Below, one piece after another: positions 7,131 to 15,447 of a DNA stretch of 21,187 bases. Source of the DNA: JAICLL01 sp035252155 (GTDB lineage: Bacteria; Planctomycetota; Planctomycetia; Pirellulales; JAICIG01); the NCBI GenBank assembly GCA_035252155.1, contig DATFDL010000443.1:1-21187 (forward strand), written 5' to 3'. Each line of letters opens with the position of its first letter. Position 1 is the stretch's first letter. Under the pieces are notes generated by a model. It was not told the DNA's origin. It was given only the letters and a program-made list of their open reading frames with translations, and searched no databases. The position numbers were made by a program, and so were the translations under genes.

Positions 7131-8199
7131 TTTGCAAAGCCTGACCTACGCAGCGCCGCCAGGCCGGGCCGAGCCGCTGCCATGAATGACGCTCGGCATG
7201 ATGCCGGGCCTCGTCGCTGGCGGCGCGAATGTCTTGCCCGTAGACGGCGTCGACTGCCGCGGCAATCGCTGGCGGCGTCGTTTCATAGGCGGTGATGGTG
7301 CGGCAGATGCGCTGCCAGCGCGTGCGGGCAGGCGCGATCGCCAACCGCTGGCTGCTGATCGGCAGATTGCCGCGGAGCACACGCCGATCGCGAACCAGAT
7401 CGTAGTGCGGCCAAAACCGCGTGGTCATCACGGGCATGCCCGACGCGAGCGCCTCGTGCATGGGCAAGCTCAACGCGTCCCAGCACGTGGGATGCAAATA
7501 GATGTCGCCCGTTTCGTTCCACAACTGCCAATAATCCGCGGGCGCGTCGTCGATGATCGTGACCCGCGAATCTCGCGGCACGCTCAGTGGCAGCGGCGAT
7601 TGATGCCGCAGAATCAAGCGCGCGTCGCTTTTGACGTATCGCCAGGCCGCGATGACGCGGGCGGTGCCGTTGCGGCCGCCCAGCCCGCCGTGGCCCATGT
7701 GATGCATGAAGGTCGTCGCCCGGCGGCGATGATGAAACGCAATCCGTCGAGTATCAAAAGGAACCGCCAACAGCGCCTTGTCAGCCGCTTGCAGCCCCGG
7801 CGTGTGACGGCGCATCTCGGCGTCGTCGAGCGCGGTCGGGCAAATCACCAGGTCGGTCAGCCGCAGCTCGGCCGCGTCGGCCGGGCAGCACTCATACATC
7901 GGCACCAGCACGGTTTTTACACCAAGCTGCCGCGCGGTCCGCGGCACGGTGTCGCCATACCAGGTCTCGAACGACAGCACCACATCGGCCCCTTCGCACA
8001 GCCAACGGGCCTGCTCGACGGTGACGCACTCATCGCCGACCTCGCGGTTGTTGGGAAACGCATCGAGATCGCGCTCGCCGGGAAGCCGGGCGATGGAAAG
8101 CGTGCGGTGAAAGCCCAGATAACGGGCGAACATGCGGCTGAGCGTACCCAGCCCGCCGCGGTCGGCGCGGACGATGGCTGAAATGGTTGTGGATGTCAT
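7111..8199 (-). CDS. Glycosyltransferase, GT4-like (GT-B fold)
   Basis: The 362-residue protein starts at ATG 8199 (MTSTTISAIVRADRGGLGTL), where the GT-B Rossmann start with its Gly-rich loop begins. A longer in-frame reading to 8328 is made only of repeat sequence and was rejected. The C-terminal half has the GT4 donor-site pattern: DIYLHPTCWDALSLPMHEAL then ASGMPVMTTRF, with Asp...Glu in place of the usual E-x7-E. The final residues SSRGTP and the stop come from the 7056-7130 palindrome. No membrane segment is present, so it is probably a cytoplasmic sugar transferase for a surface glycan or glycoprotein. Donor and acceptor are unknown. It is last in the glycan cluster read from 12214. Confidence 0.82.
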   Translation of the reverse strand: MTSTTISAIVRADRGGLGTLSRMFARYLGFHRTLSIARLPGERDLDAFPNNREVGDECVTVEQARWLCEGADVVLSFETWYGDTVPRTARQLGVKTVLVPMYECCPADAAELRLTDLVICPTALDDAEMRRHTPGLQAADKALLAVPFDTRRIAFHHRRRATTFMHHMGHGGLGGRNGTARVIAAWRYVKSDARLILRHQSPLPLSVPRDSRVTIIDDAPADYWQLWNETGDIYLHPTCWDALSLPMHEALASGMPVMTTRFWPHYDLVRDRRVLRGNLPISSQRLAIAPARTRWQRICRTITAYETTPPAIAAAVDAVYGQDIRAASDEARHHAERHSWQRLGPAWRRCVGQALQSSRGTP

Positions 8200-8220
8200 A
8201 AGCAAAAAAAGGAAAGGGGG

Positions 8221-8355
8221 TAATGCACGAGGGCGCGAGTGGGCGAGAGCGCGAGGGCGCGAGCAGGCACACCCAGGCCGAAGGCCGTCACTGAACCCTT
8301 GAACCCTACGTAGGCCGAAGGCCGTCACTGAACCCTGAACCCTGAATCCTCTTCA
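8221..8355. repeat. Composite repeat: octad GCGAGGGC block plus TGAACCC heptads
   Basis: The left part (about 8228-8268) consists of 8-bp units such as GCGAGGGC and GCGAGTGG. The right part holds a 37-bp tandem duplication (8275-8311, 8312-8348) beginning AGGCCGAAGGCCGTCACTG, followed by TGAACCC heptads. The left arm does not match the right arm, as if two elements had recombined. It sits between the GNAT and glycosyltransferase genes and supplies the GNAT stop codon. Confidence 0.75.
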
Positions 8356-8680
8356 CGCAGCAAAAGGCGTCTTCGCCCCGCGCGGCGTAGAAGCGCGGCA
8401 CGAGCGTCAGCTCAAAACCTTGCTTGCGATACCAGGCCTGGGCCAGCACGTTGCCACGGGTGGTGAAGGCATAGACGACGCCAACTTCGGGCGGCAATTC
8501 GGCCAGCATCCGCTCAAAGAGCTTTGCGCCGACGCCGCGGCCGCGCCAGGCGGCGTCGACTTCGATATTGACGATCTCGGCCGCGCCGCCGGTTTGCAGC
8601 CGCCAGTCGATCCAGCCCTGCTCGTCTTCGACGATGTGCCGCGTGAAATAGATGTCGAAGGCTACAGGCGATTTGGACAT
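8306..8680 (-). CDS. GNAT-family N-acetyltransferase
   Basis: The 124-residue protein starts at ATG 8680 (MSKSPVAFDIYFTRHIV). Motif A, the acetyl-CoA pyrophosphate loop, is VDAAWRGRGVGAKLFERML (R-G-R-G-V-G). Motif B is seen as NVLAQAWYRKQGFELT. Length fits a single small GNAT domain. The last about 14 residues (QGSGFSDGLRPT) and the TAG stop are encoded by the repeat at 8275-8348, so the original C-terminus was probably shorter. An in-frame extension to 8950 crosses another inverted repeat and is not credited. The acetylated substrate is unknown; an amino-sugar is an attractive guess given the glycan genes around it, but stress or protein targets are equally possible. Confidence 0.85.
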   Translation of the reverse strand: MSKSPVAFDIYFTRHIVEDEQGWIDWRLQTGGAAEIVNIEVDAAWRGRGVGAKLFERMLAELPPEVGVVYAFTTRGNVLAQAWYRKQGFELTLVPRFYAARGEDAFCCVKRIQGSGFSDGLRPT

Positions 8681-8778
8681 AAGGGACGCTCGCTCTAATC
8701 GGCGTTGACGTTCGAGATCGCCCGTGAACTGACGCCACCGTCCGGGCTTGCCCCGGCGGAGCGATGATTGACCGCTAG

Positions 8779-8928
8779 AACGGCAAGTACCGGTGGCCTC
8801 TTCTCTGATTCCTTTGATCCGGCAGCAACGCCCAGCGGCGAACACGACGCCGGGACGTCGAACCATTGCCGAAGGTAGAGCCGTCTGCCGTAAACCGAAC
8901 AGAGAAGAAGCACCGGTACTTCCCGCCG
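8779..8928. repeat. 150-bp imperfect inverted repeat upstream of GNAT
   Basis: The outer arms pair around GGCAAGTACCGGTG (from 8782) and CACCGGTACTTCCCGCC (8911-8927), continuing inward over the CTTCTTCTCTG type segment. The centre has weaker pairing (GCCGGGACGTCG area). No gene is visible between 8681 and 9000. It may be a miniature transposable-type element or a terminator for the LRR gene. Confidence 0.65.
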
Positions 8929-9000
8929 TGAATGCCGGACCGTCTCTCAATCACCCTCGGCGCGAGGACCGCTGGCTTTGGCCAAAGGCCCCGGCATACG

Positions 9001-9891
9001 TTAGCGCTCACGCAGAATCCAACAATTCGGCAGGGCCTTTTGAAGCGCCTCGACATCGGTCTCCTGAATGCAGATATCGCTGAGGACGAGAGTCTGCAGA
9101 GAGCCGATGGCGGCCAGGTGGCGGGCGCCGGTTTCATCGACCGCGATCCTCGACATATCGATGTATTCCAACTTCTTCAAGCCGCGAAGGTGCTTCAATC
9201 CGTCTCCTGAAACCTTCGTTCCGGAAATGAACAGCGACTGCAGATGCTTGAGCTTGCCAATCTCTTCGAGCGTCGGGTCGCCGATCTGCGTCTCGGATAC
9301 GTTGAGGCGCACCAGCCGCTCGCACTTGCCAATCAGGTGCGCGTCTGCGTCAGTCAGCCCGGTCTTCTCCAAGCCGAGGTATTCTAGGGCTGGCATCGAC
9401 CGCATGAAATCGAGTCCGCGCGGCCCTATGCGCGTCTGTTCAAGGTCCAGGTAGGTCAATTGTCCCAAGGTTCGAAGTGAATGCAGGTTGATCTCACGAA
9501 TGCGGGGCAGGTGTATCCGTAAGGAGTCGAGCGAGGGAAGATCGCCGATTTTCGTAATGATTGCGGTGGCGTCCTGATCGGCACCGTCGTAACTTCCATA
9601 GAAAAACACAAGGGCACTTTTTGGACGCACGAAATAGGATTCGCCGAACACAAATCGCGCCACGGGGCTGTTGCTCACCGCCGTTGGTCCTGACGGCGCC
9701 AGGCTAATATCGCCAACGACGTCGGGCAGCCTTTGAAGCTTTTGATGAAGTTCGTTGGCGACGGCCGCTTGCCGGCGCCTCGCACGGATTTCGTCGGCCA
9801 GGCATGCGAGGAGTGCTGCAATCGCCAATTGCAAGAGCAGCACCGTTTTCAGGCGGAATTGCACAGCGTTTCGCAGAAAACCCGATCGCAT
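9001..9891 (-). CDS. Leucine-rich-repeat protein with N-terminal membrane anchor
   Basis: The 296-residue protein starts at ATG 9891. Residues 11-33 (QFRLKTVLLLQLAIAALLA) form one membrane span of a kind common in planctomycete proteins. A coiled, charged segment follows (RARRRQAAVANELHQKL), then a long LRR block from about 105 to 290 with units such as LTYLDLEQTRIGPRGLDFM, LEYLGLEKTGLTDADAHLI and LQSLFISGTKVSGDGLKHL. These match the RNI/LRR_6 type found in planctomycete surface or scaffold proteins. It presumably binds another protein; no enzyme site is visible. It lies 56 bp after the GT4 gene. A longer reading to 10077 is rejected because it overlaps GT4. Confidence 0.85.
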   Translation of the reverse strand: MRSGFLRNAVQFRLKTVLLLQLAIAALLACLADEIRARRRQAAVANELHQKLQRLPDVVGDISLAPSGPTAVSNSPVARFVFGESYFVRPKSALVFFYGSYDGADQDATAIITKIGDLPSLDSLRIHLPRIREINLHSLRTLGQLTYLDLEQTRIGPRGLDFMRSMPALEYLGLEKTGLTDADAHLIGKCERLVRLNVSETQIGDPTLEEIGKLKHLQSLFISGTKVSGDGLKHLRGLKKLEYIDMSRIAVDETGARHLAAIGSLQTLVLSDICIQETDVEALQKALPNCWILRER

Positions 9892-9947
9892 AAAAGCATC
9901 CTGTTCATTATCGACCAGAGCGAGCCTATGACGCTCTGCACAATGCG

Positions 9948-10838
9948 TCAAGACAATGTTTTGCCCTCGCCAACCCGAGTGCTCAGCGCCAAGAGTTCTC
10001 GCAAACGCCGAGCGATCTTCTCGGCCACAACTTCGACCGAAAACATTCGCAGCACGCGTTCGCGCCGCGCGTCGCACAACGGGTCCGGCCCTTGCCAGGC
10101 CGCCGAAAGTTTTTCAAGCAGGTCGCCGAAATTCCATACATCAAAATACGCCGCCGTGTCGCCTAGCTCTTCGCGCACGGCGGGCAGGTCGGCGGCCACG
10201 ACGGGCTTGCCGCAGACGGCCGCTTCGAGCGCCGGGATCGTGGCGTTCGACTCTTCAAAACCCGCCATCACGTAGACACGGCAGCCCGTCATCAGCCGAC
10301 AATAATCACGCCGGCTGTGGTCGCGTTGATAGGTCGAGCGAAACGGAATGCCCAGCCGCTCGCAAGCCAGCCTGGCCCAGTCGTGCCGCTTATGAAAAGC
10401 CGCGGGCGTGGCGGCATACAGCACATAGTCGCCGGGCGCTTGCGGCGGCCCACCAAAATCAGCCGGATTGACCCACGAACCGACCATCCAAGAATCGTAG
10501 CCGTGGCTGGCGCGTAACTGCCGACACACTTCGTAACTGGCGCACCAACGATCGACCACGAACGGCTCAGCCATCAGCTCGAACAGGCCGCGCCAGCCGG
10601 GATGATGCTGATAATCGACAAACGAAAATTGATCCCAGTGCCACAGAATCGTGGGCCGCCGCAAGCGCCGCAGCGGCTCAACCCATTCGGGCGTTTGCGG
10701 CAGCATGGCCGCCAACACCAGATCGGCCGACTCGATCCGCCCGTTGACTGACACCCCGATGCCCGCCGCCTCCAAGTGCGGAATAAGTTCGCGGAAGAAG
10801 AGGTACTGGTGATTCGGAACAAGGTAGGCGAGGTGCAT
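9948..10838 (-). CDS. Glycosyltransferase family 4 (GT-B)
   Basis: The 296-residue protein starts at ATG 10838 (MHLAYLVPNHQYLFFREL). The N-terminal domain holds an NHQYLFFRELIPHLEAAG start and a WHWDQFSF segment. The C-terminal domain has the classic GT4 E-x7-E region in GFEESNATIPALEAAVCGKP, followed by VVAADLPAVREELGD. Such enzymes move a sugar from a nucleotide donor with retention. An apparent extension to 11126 translates only the two repeats at 10840-11105 and was rejected. It lies 56 bp upstream of the LRR gene and follows the DegT aminotransferase, so amino-sugar containing glycan is a reasonable guess, not shown. Confidence 0.88.
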   Translation of the reverse strand: MHLAYLVPNHQYLFFRELIPHLEAAGIGVSVNGRIESADLVLAAMLPQTPEWVEPLRRLRRPTILWHWDQFSFVDYQHHPGWRGLFELMAEPFVVDRWCASYEVCRQLRASHGYDSWMVGSWVNPADFGGPPQAPGDYVLYAATPAAFHKRHDWARLACERLGIPFRSTYQRDHSRRDYCRLMTGCRVYVMAGFEESNATIPALEAAVCGKPVVAADLPAVREELGDTAAYFDVWNFGDLLEKLSAAWQGPDPLCDARRERVLRMFSVEVVAEKIARRLRELLALSTRVGEGKTLS

Positions 10839-10839
10839 C

Positions 10840-10980
10840 AGAAGGGACAGGGAACAGGGGACAGGGGATACAGGAGGATTCGGGATTCGGCATTCAGGAT
10901 TCAGGGTTCCGCCGCCGAGCCGAAGAGCCGACCCCGCGCGAGCACCCCGAATGCCGAATGCTGAGTCCTGAATGCTGCCG
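10840..10980. repeat. Heptad hairpin element upstream of GT4, with a G-quadruplex motif
   Basis: The left arm is built of 7-bp units (GGGAACA, GGGGACA, GGGGATA, then GATTCGG, CATTCAG, GATTCAG). The right arm (about 10940-10978) is the C-rich partner. Four G-runs at 10844-10867 (GGG, GGG, GGGG, GGGG with loops of 3-4) meet the usual G4 pattern on the plus strand. The element begins two bases before the GT4 start codon. Confidence 0.8.
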
Positions 10981-11013
10981 CCCCAGCCACCGTGCGGTAA
11001 TTCCCAATTGACG

Positions 11014-11105
11014 TCTGTAGGGAACGCCCTCCGTGGCGTTCCGCGGTCTGCGGGTGGACGTCGCGCCGCCCCTCTCGGAACGCCACGGAGGGCGTTCCCT
11101 ACAGA
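11014..11105. repeat. 92-bp palindromic repeat, family 2, copy B
   Basis: The arms are near-perfect complements (11014-11042 with 11076-11105; TCTGTAGGGAACGCCCTC to ...TACAGA). The centre matches copy A in inverse orientation. The last Leu codon and the TAG stop of the aminotransferase (11104-11099) lie in its right arm. Confidence 0.88.
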
Positions 11106-12214
11106 GCCGCACGCACTCCATCGCATACATAATCCACATCCTCATCGCTCATGCCGGGCCAGAGCGGCAGGTAAAGCCCGCGGCGGGCGAGCTCATCGGC
11201 GACTGGATAGTGTTGGGTCGCAAAACGCCGCAGGTGCGCCTGCCGGTGCAACGGCCGGAAGTAACTGCGCGTCTCAACGCCCCGCTGCGCCAACGCCCGG
11301 CGCACGGCGTCGCGGGCCGCCTGGTGCGGACAAAGCAGCGGAAACACCCACCACACCGAACCAGCGACCCGCGCGGGAAACCCGACCCATCGCAGCTCGC
11401 GCAAGCGGTCGATGTAGCGCTGGGCGAGCTCGGCCCGCCGCCGGAGCAATTCTTCATGGCGGCCATGCTGCACCAGCCCGATCGCCGCTTGCACGTCGGT
11501 CATTCGATAGCCATAGGCCAGCGATTGATGCCGGAAATGGTCGCCGGGCGTGAAGGCGTGCGCTCGCAGCAAGCGCAGCCGCTGGGCCAGGCGCTCGTCG
11601 TCGGTGAGCACCAGGCCGCCCTCGCCCGTGCTGATGATCTTGTTGGCGTAGAACGAAAACGTCGCCAGCCGGCCCAGCGAACCGACGGGCCGCCCGGCCA
11701 GCGTGGCATAGTGGGCCTCGGCGCAATCTTCGATCACGCGCAGCCGCGGGCAGCGCCGCCGCAGGGCCTGCAAAAACCCGGCGGCGGGCACGCCGTACAG
11801 ATGCGGCACGATGGCCGCCTTGGTGTGCGGCGTGATCACGCGGGGCAGCCAGAGCGGGTCGGGATTGCCGCTCTCGCGCTCGCTCTCGACCAGCACCGGC
11901 CGCGCGCCGCAGTAAAGCACCGCGTTGGCCACGGCCACCATGGTGAGCGTCGGCACCAACACCTGGTCGCCCGGCCCGACGCCCAGGGCCGCCAGGGCCA
12001 AGTGCAGCGCGGTGGTGCCGCTATTGCAGGCTACGCCGTATTGCCGGCCATGCGCGGCCGCGAACTGCCGCTCGAACTCTTCCACCCGCGGTCCCGACGA
12101 GATCCAACCCTCGATCACCGCCGCGCGGGCCGCCTCGGCCTCAGCCGCGCCCAGCGACGGACGAGCGATGGGAATCTGGCGGGCGGCGGCGGGATTGACG
12201 ATCGGATCGGGCAT
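11099..12214 (-). CDS. DegT/DnrJ/EryC1-family PLP sugar aminotransferase
   Basis: The 371-residue protein starts at ATG 12214. It has the family's ordered motifs: NSGTTALHLALAALG (64-78), PTLTMVAVANAVLYCGARPV (88-107), IEDCAEAHYA (161-170), and the PLP-binding Lys192 in SFYANKIISTGEGG. PGDHFRHQSLAYGYRMTDVQAAIG follows. Enzymes of this type aminate keto-sugars bound to a nucleotide, giving amino sugars for O-antigen-like or exopolysaccharide glycans. Exact product is not decidable. A reading extended to 12400 adds only repeat-derived residues. The stop codon lies in the 92-bp repeat. It is the first gene of the minus-strand glycan cluster. Confidence 0.92.
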   Translation of the reverse strand: MPDPIVNPAAARQIPIARPSLGAAEAEAARAAVIEGWISSGPRVEEFERQFAAAHGRQYGVACNSGTTALHLALAALGVGPGDQVLVPTLTMVAVANAVLYCGARPVLVESERESGNPDPLWLPRVITPHTKAAIVPHLYGVPAAGFLQALRRRCPRLRVIEDCAEAHYATLAGRPVGSLGRLATFSFYANKIISTGEGGLVLTDDERLAQRLRLLRAHAFTPGDHFRHQSLAYGYRMTDVQAAIGLVQHGRHEELLRRRAELAQRYIDRLRELRWVGFPARVAGSVWWVFPLLCPHQAARDAVRRALAQRGVETRSYFRPLHRQAHLRRFATQHYPVADELARRGLYLPLWPGMSDEDVDYVCDGVRAAL

Positions 12215-12249
12215 GTGAGGTTCGTGGAGTTCGGTGACGGGATGACCAG

Positions 12250-12390
12250 CACGGGAGCTGGGGAGCAGAGGAGCAGGGGGGCAAGGGAGAAACGAATCAT
12301 CGTGGCGCATCGAATGCCCCTCTCCCCTGCTCCCGTGCTCCCCTGCTCCCGTGCTCCCGTGCTCCCCTGCTCCCGCGCTCCCCTGCTCCA
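12250..12390. repeat. Octad hairpin element (GGGAGCA/TGCTCCC) between divergent genes
   Basis: The left G-rich arm (12250-12290) holds units such as GGGAGCT, GGGAGCA and GAGCAGG. The right arm (12315-12390) is a run of eight or nine 8-bp units TGCTCCC(C/G). The arms are complementary over most of their length. It lies between the aminotransferase (minus) and SUMF1 (plus) start codons, so it sits in both 5' regions. 12391-12496 holds no gene. Confidence 0.82.
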
Positions 12391-12496
12391 CCGCGCCCAA
12401 AAAAATTCCACCGCTGCTAGCAAATCGCCCCGCGCGCCGCTAAATTACCGGTCGCTTTTCAGGCGTGGTTGACAGGGATCGCAAGGAGCGTTTGCC

Positions 12497-14071
12497 ATGC
12501 GACGGACAGTGGCCGCGTGTTGGGGCGTGTTGGCGGTTTTATTAACCGGATCGGGCAAACCGCTGCCCGACGAAGAGAGCCTGGCCGCCGCCAAGCGCGC
12601 GGCCGCCGAGAAATATCAGCGCACCATTCAAGCCGGCGACGCGCGAACCGCCGCGCAGGGCCTGCTGAAGGCTTCGGGCCAGACCGAGGCCGAAGCCGAG
12701 CAAGCGGCCATTCTGCTGGTCGCCGCCGACGTGGCCGCCAAGGGGGGCGAAGTGCGGCTGGCGTTTCAAGCCATCGACGAGCTGGAAGGCACGTTCGAGA
12801 TCGACGCGCTGCACTACAAAGCCGCGTGCTTGGAGTCGGCGTCCCGCACGGCCCGCACCAACGAAATCCGCACCGCCGTGGTTCATTGGTCGATCGACCT
12901 GATGCGCGAGGCGACCGCCGCCCGGCAATTCGAGGCGGCCGCGAGCGCCGCCAAGGCCGGGCAAACCGCGCTGGCTAAAGTGCGCGACGCCGCCCTGCGA
13001 AAACAATTCGGCAACCAACGGCGGCTGTTCGAGCAGCAACGCAAGGCTTATGAAACCGCAGGCAAGACCGTGGCCGATGCTGTGGCCGCTCTGGCCAAGC
13101 AGCCCGACGACCCGGCGGCCAATGAAGTCATGGGCAAACATCTGGCGGCGACGGAGGGCGATTGGCCGAAAGTATTGATTCATTTCGCCAAGGCGAGCGA
13201 TGGCGAGCTGCGAGCCGCCGCCCAGCACGAAGCCAAAGCGGCCGACAAAGACGGCCCGCGCGTCGAGCTGGCCGACCTGTGGTGGAACATCGCCGATGGC
13301 GTCGAGCTGATCGAGCACCGCGCCGCGTTTCGGTCACGCGCCATCTATTGGTATCGCCGCGCGCTACCCAGTCTGACGGGCCTGGTCAAAGCGCGAGCGA
13401 CCAAACGCATCGAGGAAGTCGAGGGCGCCAGCGGCAAGCCTCGCGGCAAAGACGACCCGGCCGACAAGCTGGCCGACGTGGTTTTATCGCCGACCGCTAT
13501 GCTGAAGCTGGTGTTGATCCCCTCCAGCGCCGACGGCAGCGTCAAGCGGTTTTGGCTCGGCCAGACCGAAGTCACGCAGAAGCAATGGTTGGCGTTGATG
13601 CCGACGAACCCCAGCCAGCAAAACCGCAGCGACCGTTTGCCGGTACACGGCATCGGCCCGGACGACGCGGCGGCGTTTTGCGAAAAGCTCAACGCCTTGA
13701 AGACGCGGTTCGTGTTTCGCTTGCCGACCAAGGACGAATGGTTTCACGCTCTTGAGGCGGGCGACCGCGACGCGACGGCCAAGCTGGCCTGGCCGGCCTC
13801 AAACGATTTTGCCTGGTCGAAAGAGAACGCGGGCGGCAGCTACGATTTTCATCCGGTGGGCGACAAAAAGCCCAACCGCTGGGGCCTGTTCGACATGCTC
13901 GGCAACTGCTGGGAGTGGTGCGCCGACGGCAAAGACTATGGCATGTGCTCGTTCGACGATTTCTCGCAGCGGCAGGTCGCGCAGTACGTCATCCGCCGCG
14001 AGCCCTATCCCAACGTGCAGCGCGAGCACTGGGGCGGCATCAGCCTGCGCGTGGCTGCGGATTTGCGGTGA
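12497..14071 (+). CDS. Secreted protein with helical N-terminal region and C-terminal SUMF1 (FGE-sulfatase) domain
   Basis: The 524-residue protein has a short signal peptide (VAACWGVLAVLLTGSGK). Residues about 30-320 are Ala/Lys-rich helices without clear TPR signatures. The C-terminal part (about 335-522) is the SUMF1 fold: WLGQTEVTQKQW, PVHGIGPDDAAAFCEKLN, FRLPTKDEWFHAL, and NRWGLFDMLGNCWEWCADG, ending GGISLRVAADL. AAGGAG eight bases upstream fixes the start. True formylglycine-generating enzymes need a specific catalytic cysteine/copper site; here the late motif is GISLRVA and the usual catalytic Cys context is not evident, so enzyme activity is doubtful. SUMF1 domains also serve as C-type-lectin-like binding modules. 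The gene is divergent from the glycan cluster. Confidence 0.82.
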   Translation: MRRTVAACWGVLAVLLTGSGKPLPDEESLAAAKRAAAEKYQRTIQAGDARTAAQGLLKASGQTEAEAEQAAILLVAADVAAKGGEVRLAFQAIDELEGTFEIDALHYKAACLESASRTARTNEIRTAVVHWSIDLMREATAARQFEAAASAAKAGQTALAKVRDAALRKQFGNQRRLFEQQRKAYETAGKTVADAVAALAKQPDDPAANEVMGKHLAATEGDWPKVLIHFAKASDGELRAAAQHEAKAADKDGPRVELADLWWNIADGVELIEHRAAFRSRAIYWYRRALPSLTGLVKARATKRIEEVEGASGKPRGKDDPADKLADVVLSPTAMLKLVLIPSSADGSVKRFWLGQTEVTQKQWLALMPTNPSQQNRSDRLPVHGIGPDDAAAFCEKLNALKTRFVFRLPTKDEWFHALEAGDRDATAKLAWPASNDFAWSKENAGGSYDFHPVGDKKPNRWGLFDMLGNCWEWCADGKDYGMCSFDDFSQRQVAQYVIRREPYPNVQREHWGGISLRVAADLR

Positions 14072-14163
14072 TTGCCCTTTCCATTTAGGACGACGTCTCG
14101 CATTCTGTTCGATGCGGCTGTGATCGGAATCTCCGCCACGCCGCGAACCTTTTTGGCACAGGC

Positions 14164-15357
14164 TTAATCGTCGCCACGCCCCGACGAGGCGCCTGCCTCG
14201 GTTTCGCCATAGGCAACCTGCATAATCTCTGGTGCGTAAAACGACCGAGGATGCACATTGGGAAGCTCTTTTAAGATGCCGGCCTTTTCGAGCCGTTCAA
14301 GGTCGGCGCGCGCGGTCTGATACGCGATTCCAAATCGCTGCGCGACCGACGAAACAGTAACCACTGGGGCCGTAAAAAGGCCTTCGATAATGGGATGCGT
14401 TCGTGAGCTGTGGTCCGCTAACTGCCCATGAAATCTCTCACGAAGACGGTGGAATTCCTGACAACGACGTATGGAATCCTTGGATTGACTAACAACCCCA
14501 TGAAGGCAATACTCGATCCAATCGGTCCACGCTCCCTCGGTGCTCACGCGTAATAGGTTATCAACATACTCATCCCGAAACTGGTCGAAAAATGCGCTCA
14601 TGTACAGCCAAGGCCGCGAGTGACCGAGCCACTGCTGAATCATCAGAGCGAGCAGCAGTCTTCCCACACGCCCATTACCGTCGGAGAAGGGATGAATCGC
14701 CTCGAACTGATAATGAACCAAAAAACATCTGACCAAGGGGTCGTATTGTTCGTCCGGCGTATTGATGTAATGCTCTAGGTCGTCCATAAGTCGGCGCATC
14801 TCGTGCACGGGCGGAGGAACAAAGCGGCCACCCGAGCCAATTTGGACCTGTAGCGTGCGGAAGTTTCCGGGGTTCTTATCTCTTCCGCGAACGCCGTGCA
14901 TCAAGACCTCGTGGACCTCGCGAAGCCAGCGATTGCAAATCGGCAATTCCCGCAAGAGTTCAACGCCGCGATGCAGCGCCCGGCTGTAATTGAATACCTC
15001 AAGCCAATCCGCCATTTGGTCGTTCGCTGACTGCGGATCGCGCGGGTCAAGTTCGTAGAGCAACAGTTGCTCCGGCGTCACATAGGTTCCTTCAATTCGG
15101 GACGACGTGATCGCCTCTCGAGTCTGAAGCGGGCGCAACAGCAGTTCAGGGTTGGGCAATGTTTGTCCCGCACCATTGAGGGTTCCCAAACTTTCTTTTG
15201 CCGCAACCAAAAGTGGCCATAACCGAGGCTCCCAATCCCAATCGGGCGGCATTTTGTTGGGAACATAGGCGAGCTTCTGCAGTGGGTGATCAATTGCAAT
15301 AAGCTGTCCGGGACAATTCTTCTTAAACAGCTTTCGGTCCATCCTGTGAACAACCAT
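14164..15357 (-). CDS. Fic-family protein (class II, AMPylation/toxin-type) with C-terminal winged helix
   Basis: The 397-residue protein (ATG 15357; TTG 15372 and ATG 15342 also possible) has the Fic motif HPFSDGNGRVGR (222-233), in which the His is catalytic for nucleotidyl transfer. N-terminal to it is the inhibitory helix motif S-S-R-I-E-G (85-90), placing it in class II where the blocking glutamate occupies the ATP site. A C-terminal winged-helix (about 330-385, VSSVAQRFGIAYQTARADLERL) suggests DNA binding and autoregulation. Fic proteins of this class modify Tyr/Ser/Thr of targets with AMP; the target is unknown. A strong TTGACA promoter and an inverted repeat lie just upstream. It is a stand-alone gene, between the SUMF1 gene and the methyltransferase. 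Confidence 0.92.
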   Translation of the reverse strand: MVVHRMDRKLFKKNCPGQLIAIDHPLQKLAYVPNKMPPDWDWEPRLWPLLVAAKESLGTLNGAGQTLPNPELLLRPLQTREAITSSRIEGTYVTPEQLLLYELDPRDPQSANDQMADWLEVFNYSRALHRGVELLRELPICNRWLREVHEVLMHGVRGRDKNPGNFRTLQVQIGSGGRFVPPPVHEMRRLMDDLEHYINTPDEQYDPLVRCFLVHYQFEAIHPFSDGNGRVGRLLLALMIQQWLGHSRPWLYMSAFFDQFRDEYVDNLLRVSTEGAWTDWIEYCLHGVVSQSKDSIRRCQEFHRLRERFHGQLADHSSRTHPIIEGLFTAPVVTVSSVAQRFGIAYQTARADLERLEKAGILKELPNVHPRSFYAPEIMQVAYGETEAGASSGRGDD

Positions 15358-15374
15358 TTCAATGAGCACCAATC

Positions 15375-15447
15375 GCTTTGAAAAAGTAGCCTGTTTTTTT
15401 CAATTGTCAACCATTCGATTGAACTCACAAGCTACTTTTTTCAAAGC
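15375..15447 (-). promoter_or_regulatory. Promoter and inverted-repeat operator of the Fic gene
   Basis: On the minus strand TTGACA (15410-15405) is followed after 16 bp by TACTTT (15388-15383). The arms 15375-15390 (GCTTTGAAAAAGTAGC) and 15431-15447 are inverted repeats differing by one base insertion, so one arm covers the -10 box and the other lies upstream of -35. A repressor, possibly the Fic protein's own winged helix, could bind. 15448-15565 shows no gene. Confidence 0.65.

Noticed and set aside
7186..8181. 331-residue plus-strand ORF opposite the GT4-like gene
   Set aside because: Antisense shadow of the glycosyltransferase; the sense frame has family motifs.
8681..8950. N-terminal extension of the GNAT gene to 8950
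   Set aside because: The added residues come from the 8779-8928 inverted repeat, and the GNAT fold begins at 8680.
10839..11126. N-terminal extension of GT4
   Set aside because: It translates two repeat elements; GT4 homology begins at 10838.
11033..12472. 479-residue plus-strand ORF opposite the aminotransferase
   Set aside because: Antisense to a clear DegT enzyme, and its ends run through repeats.
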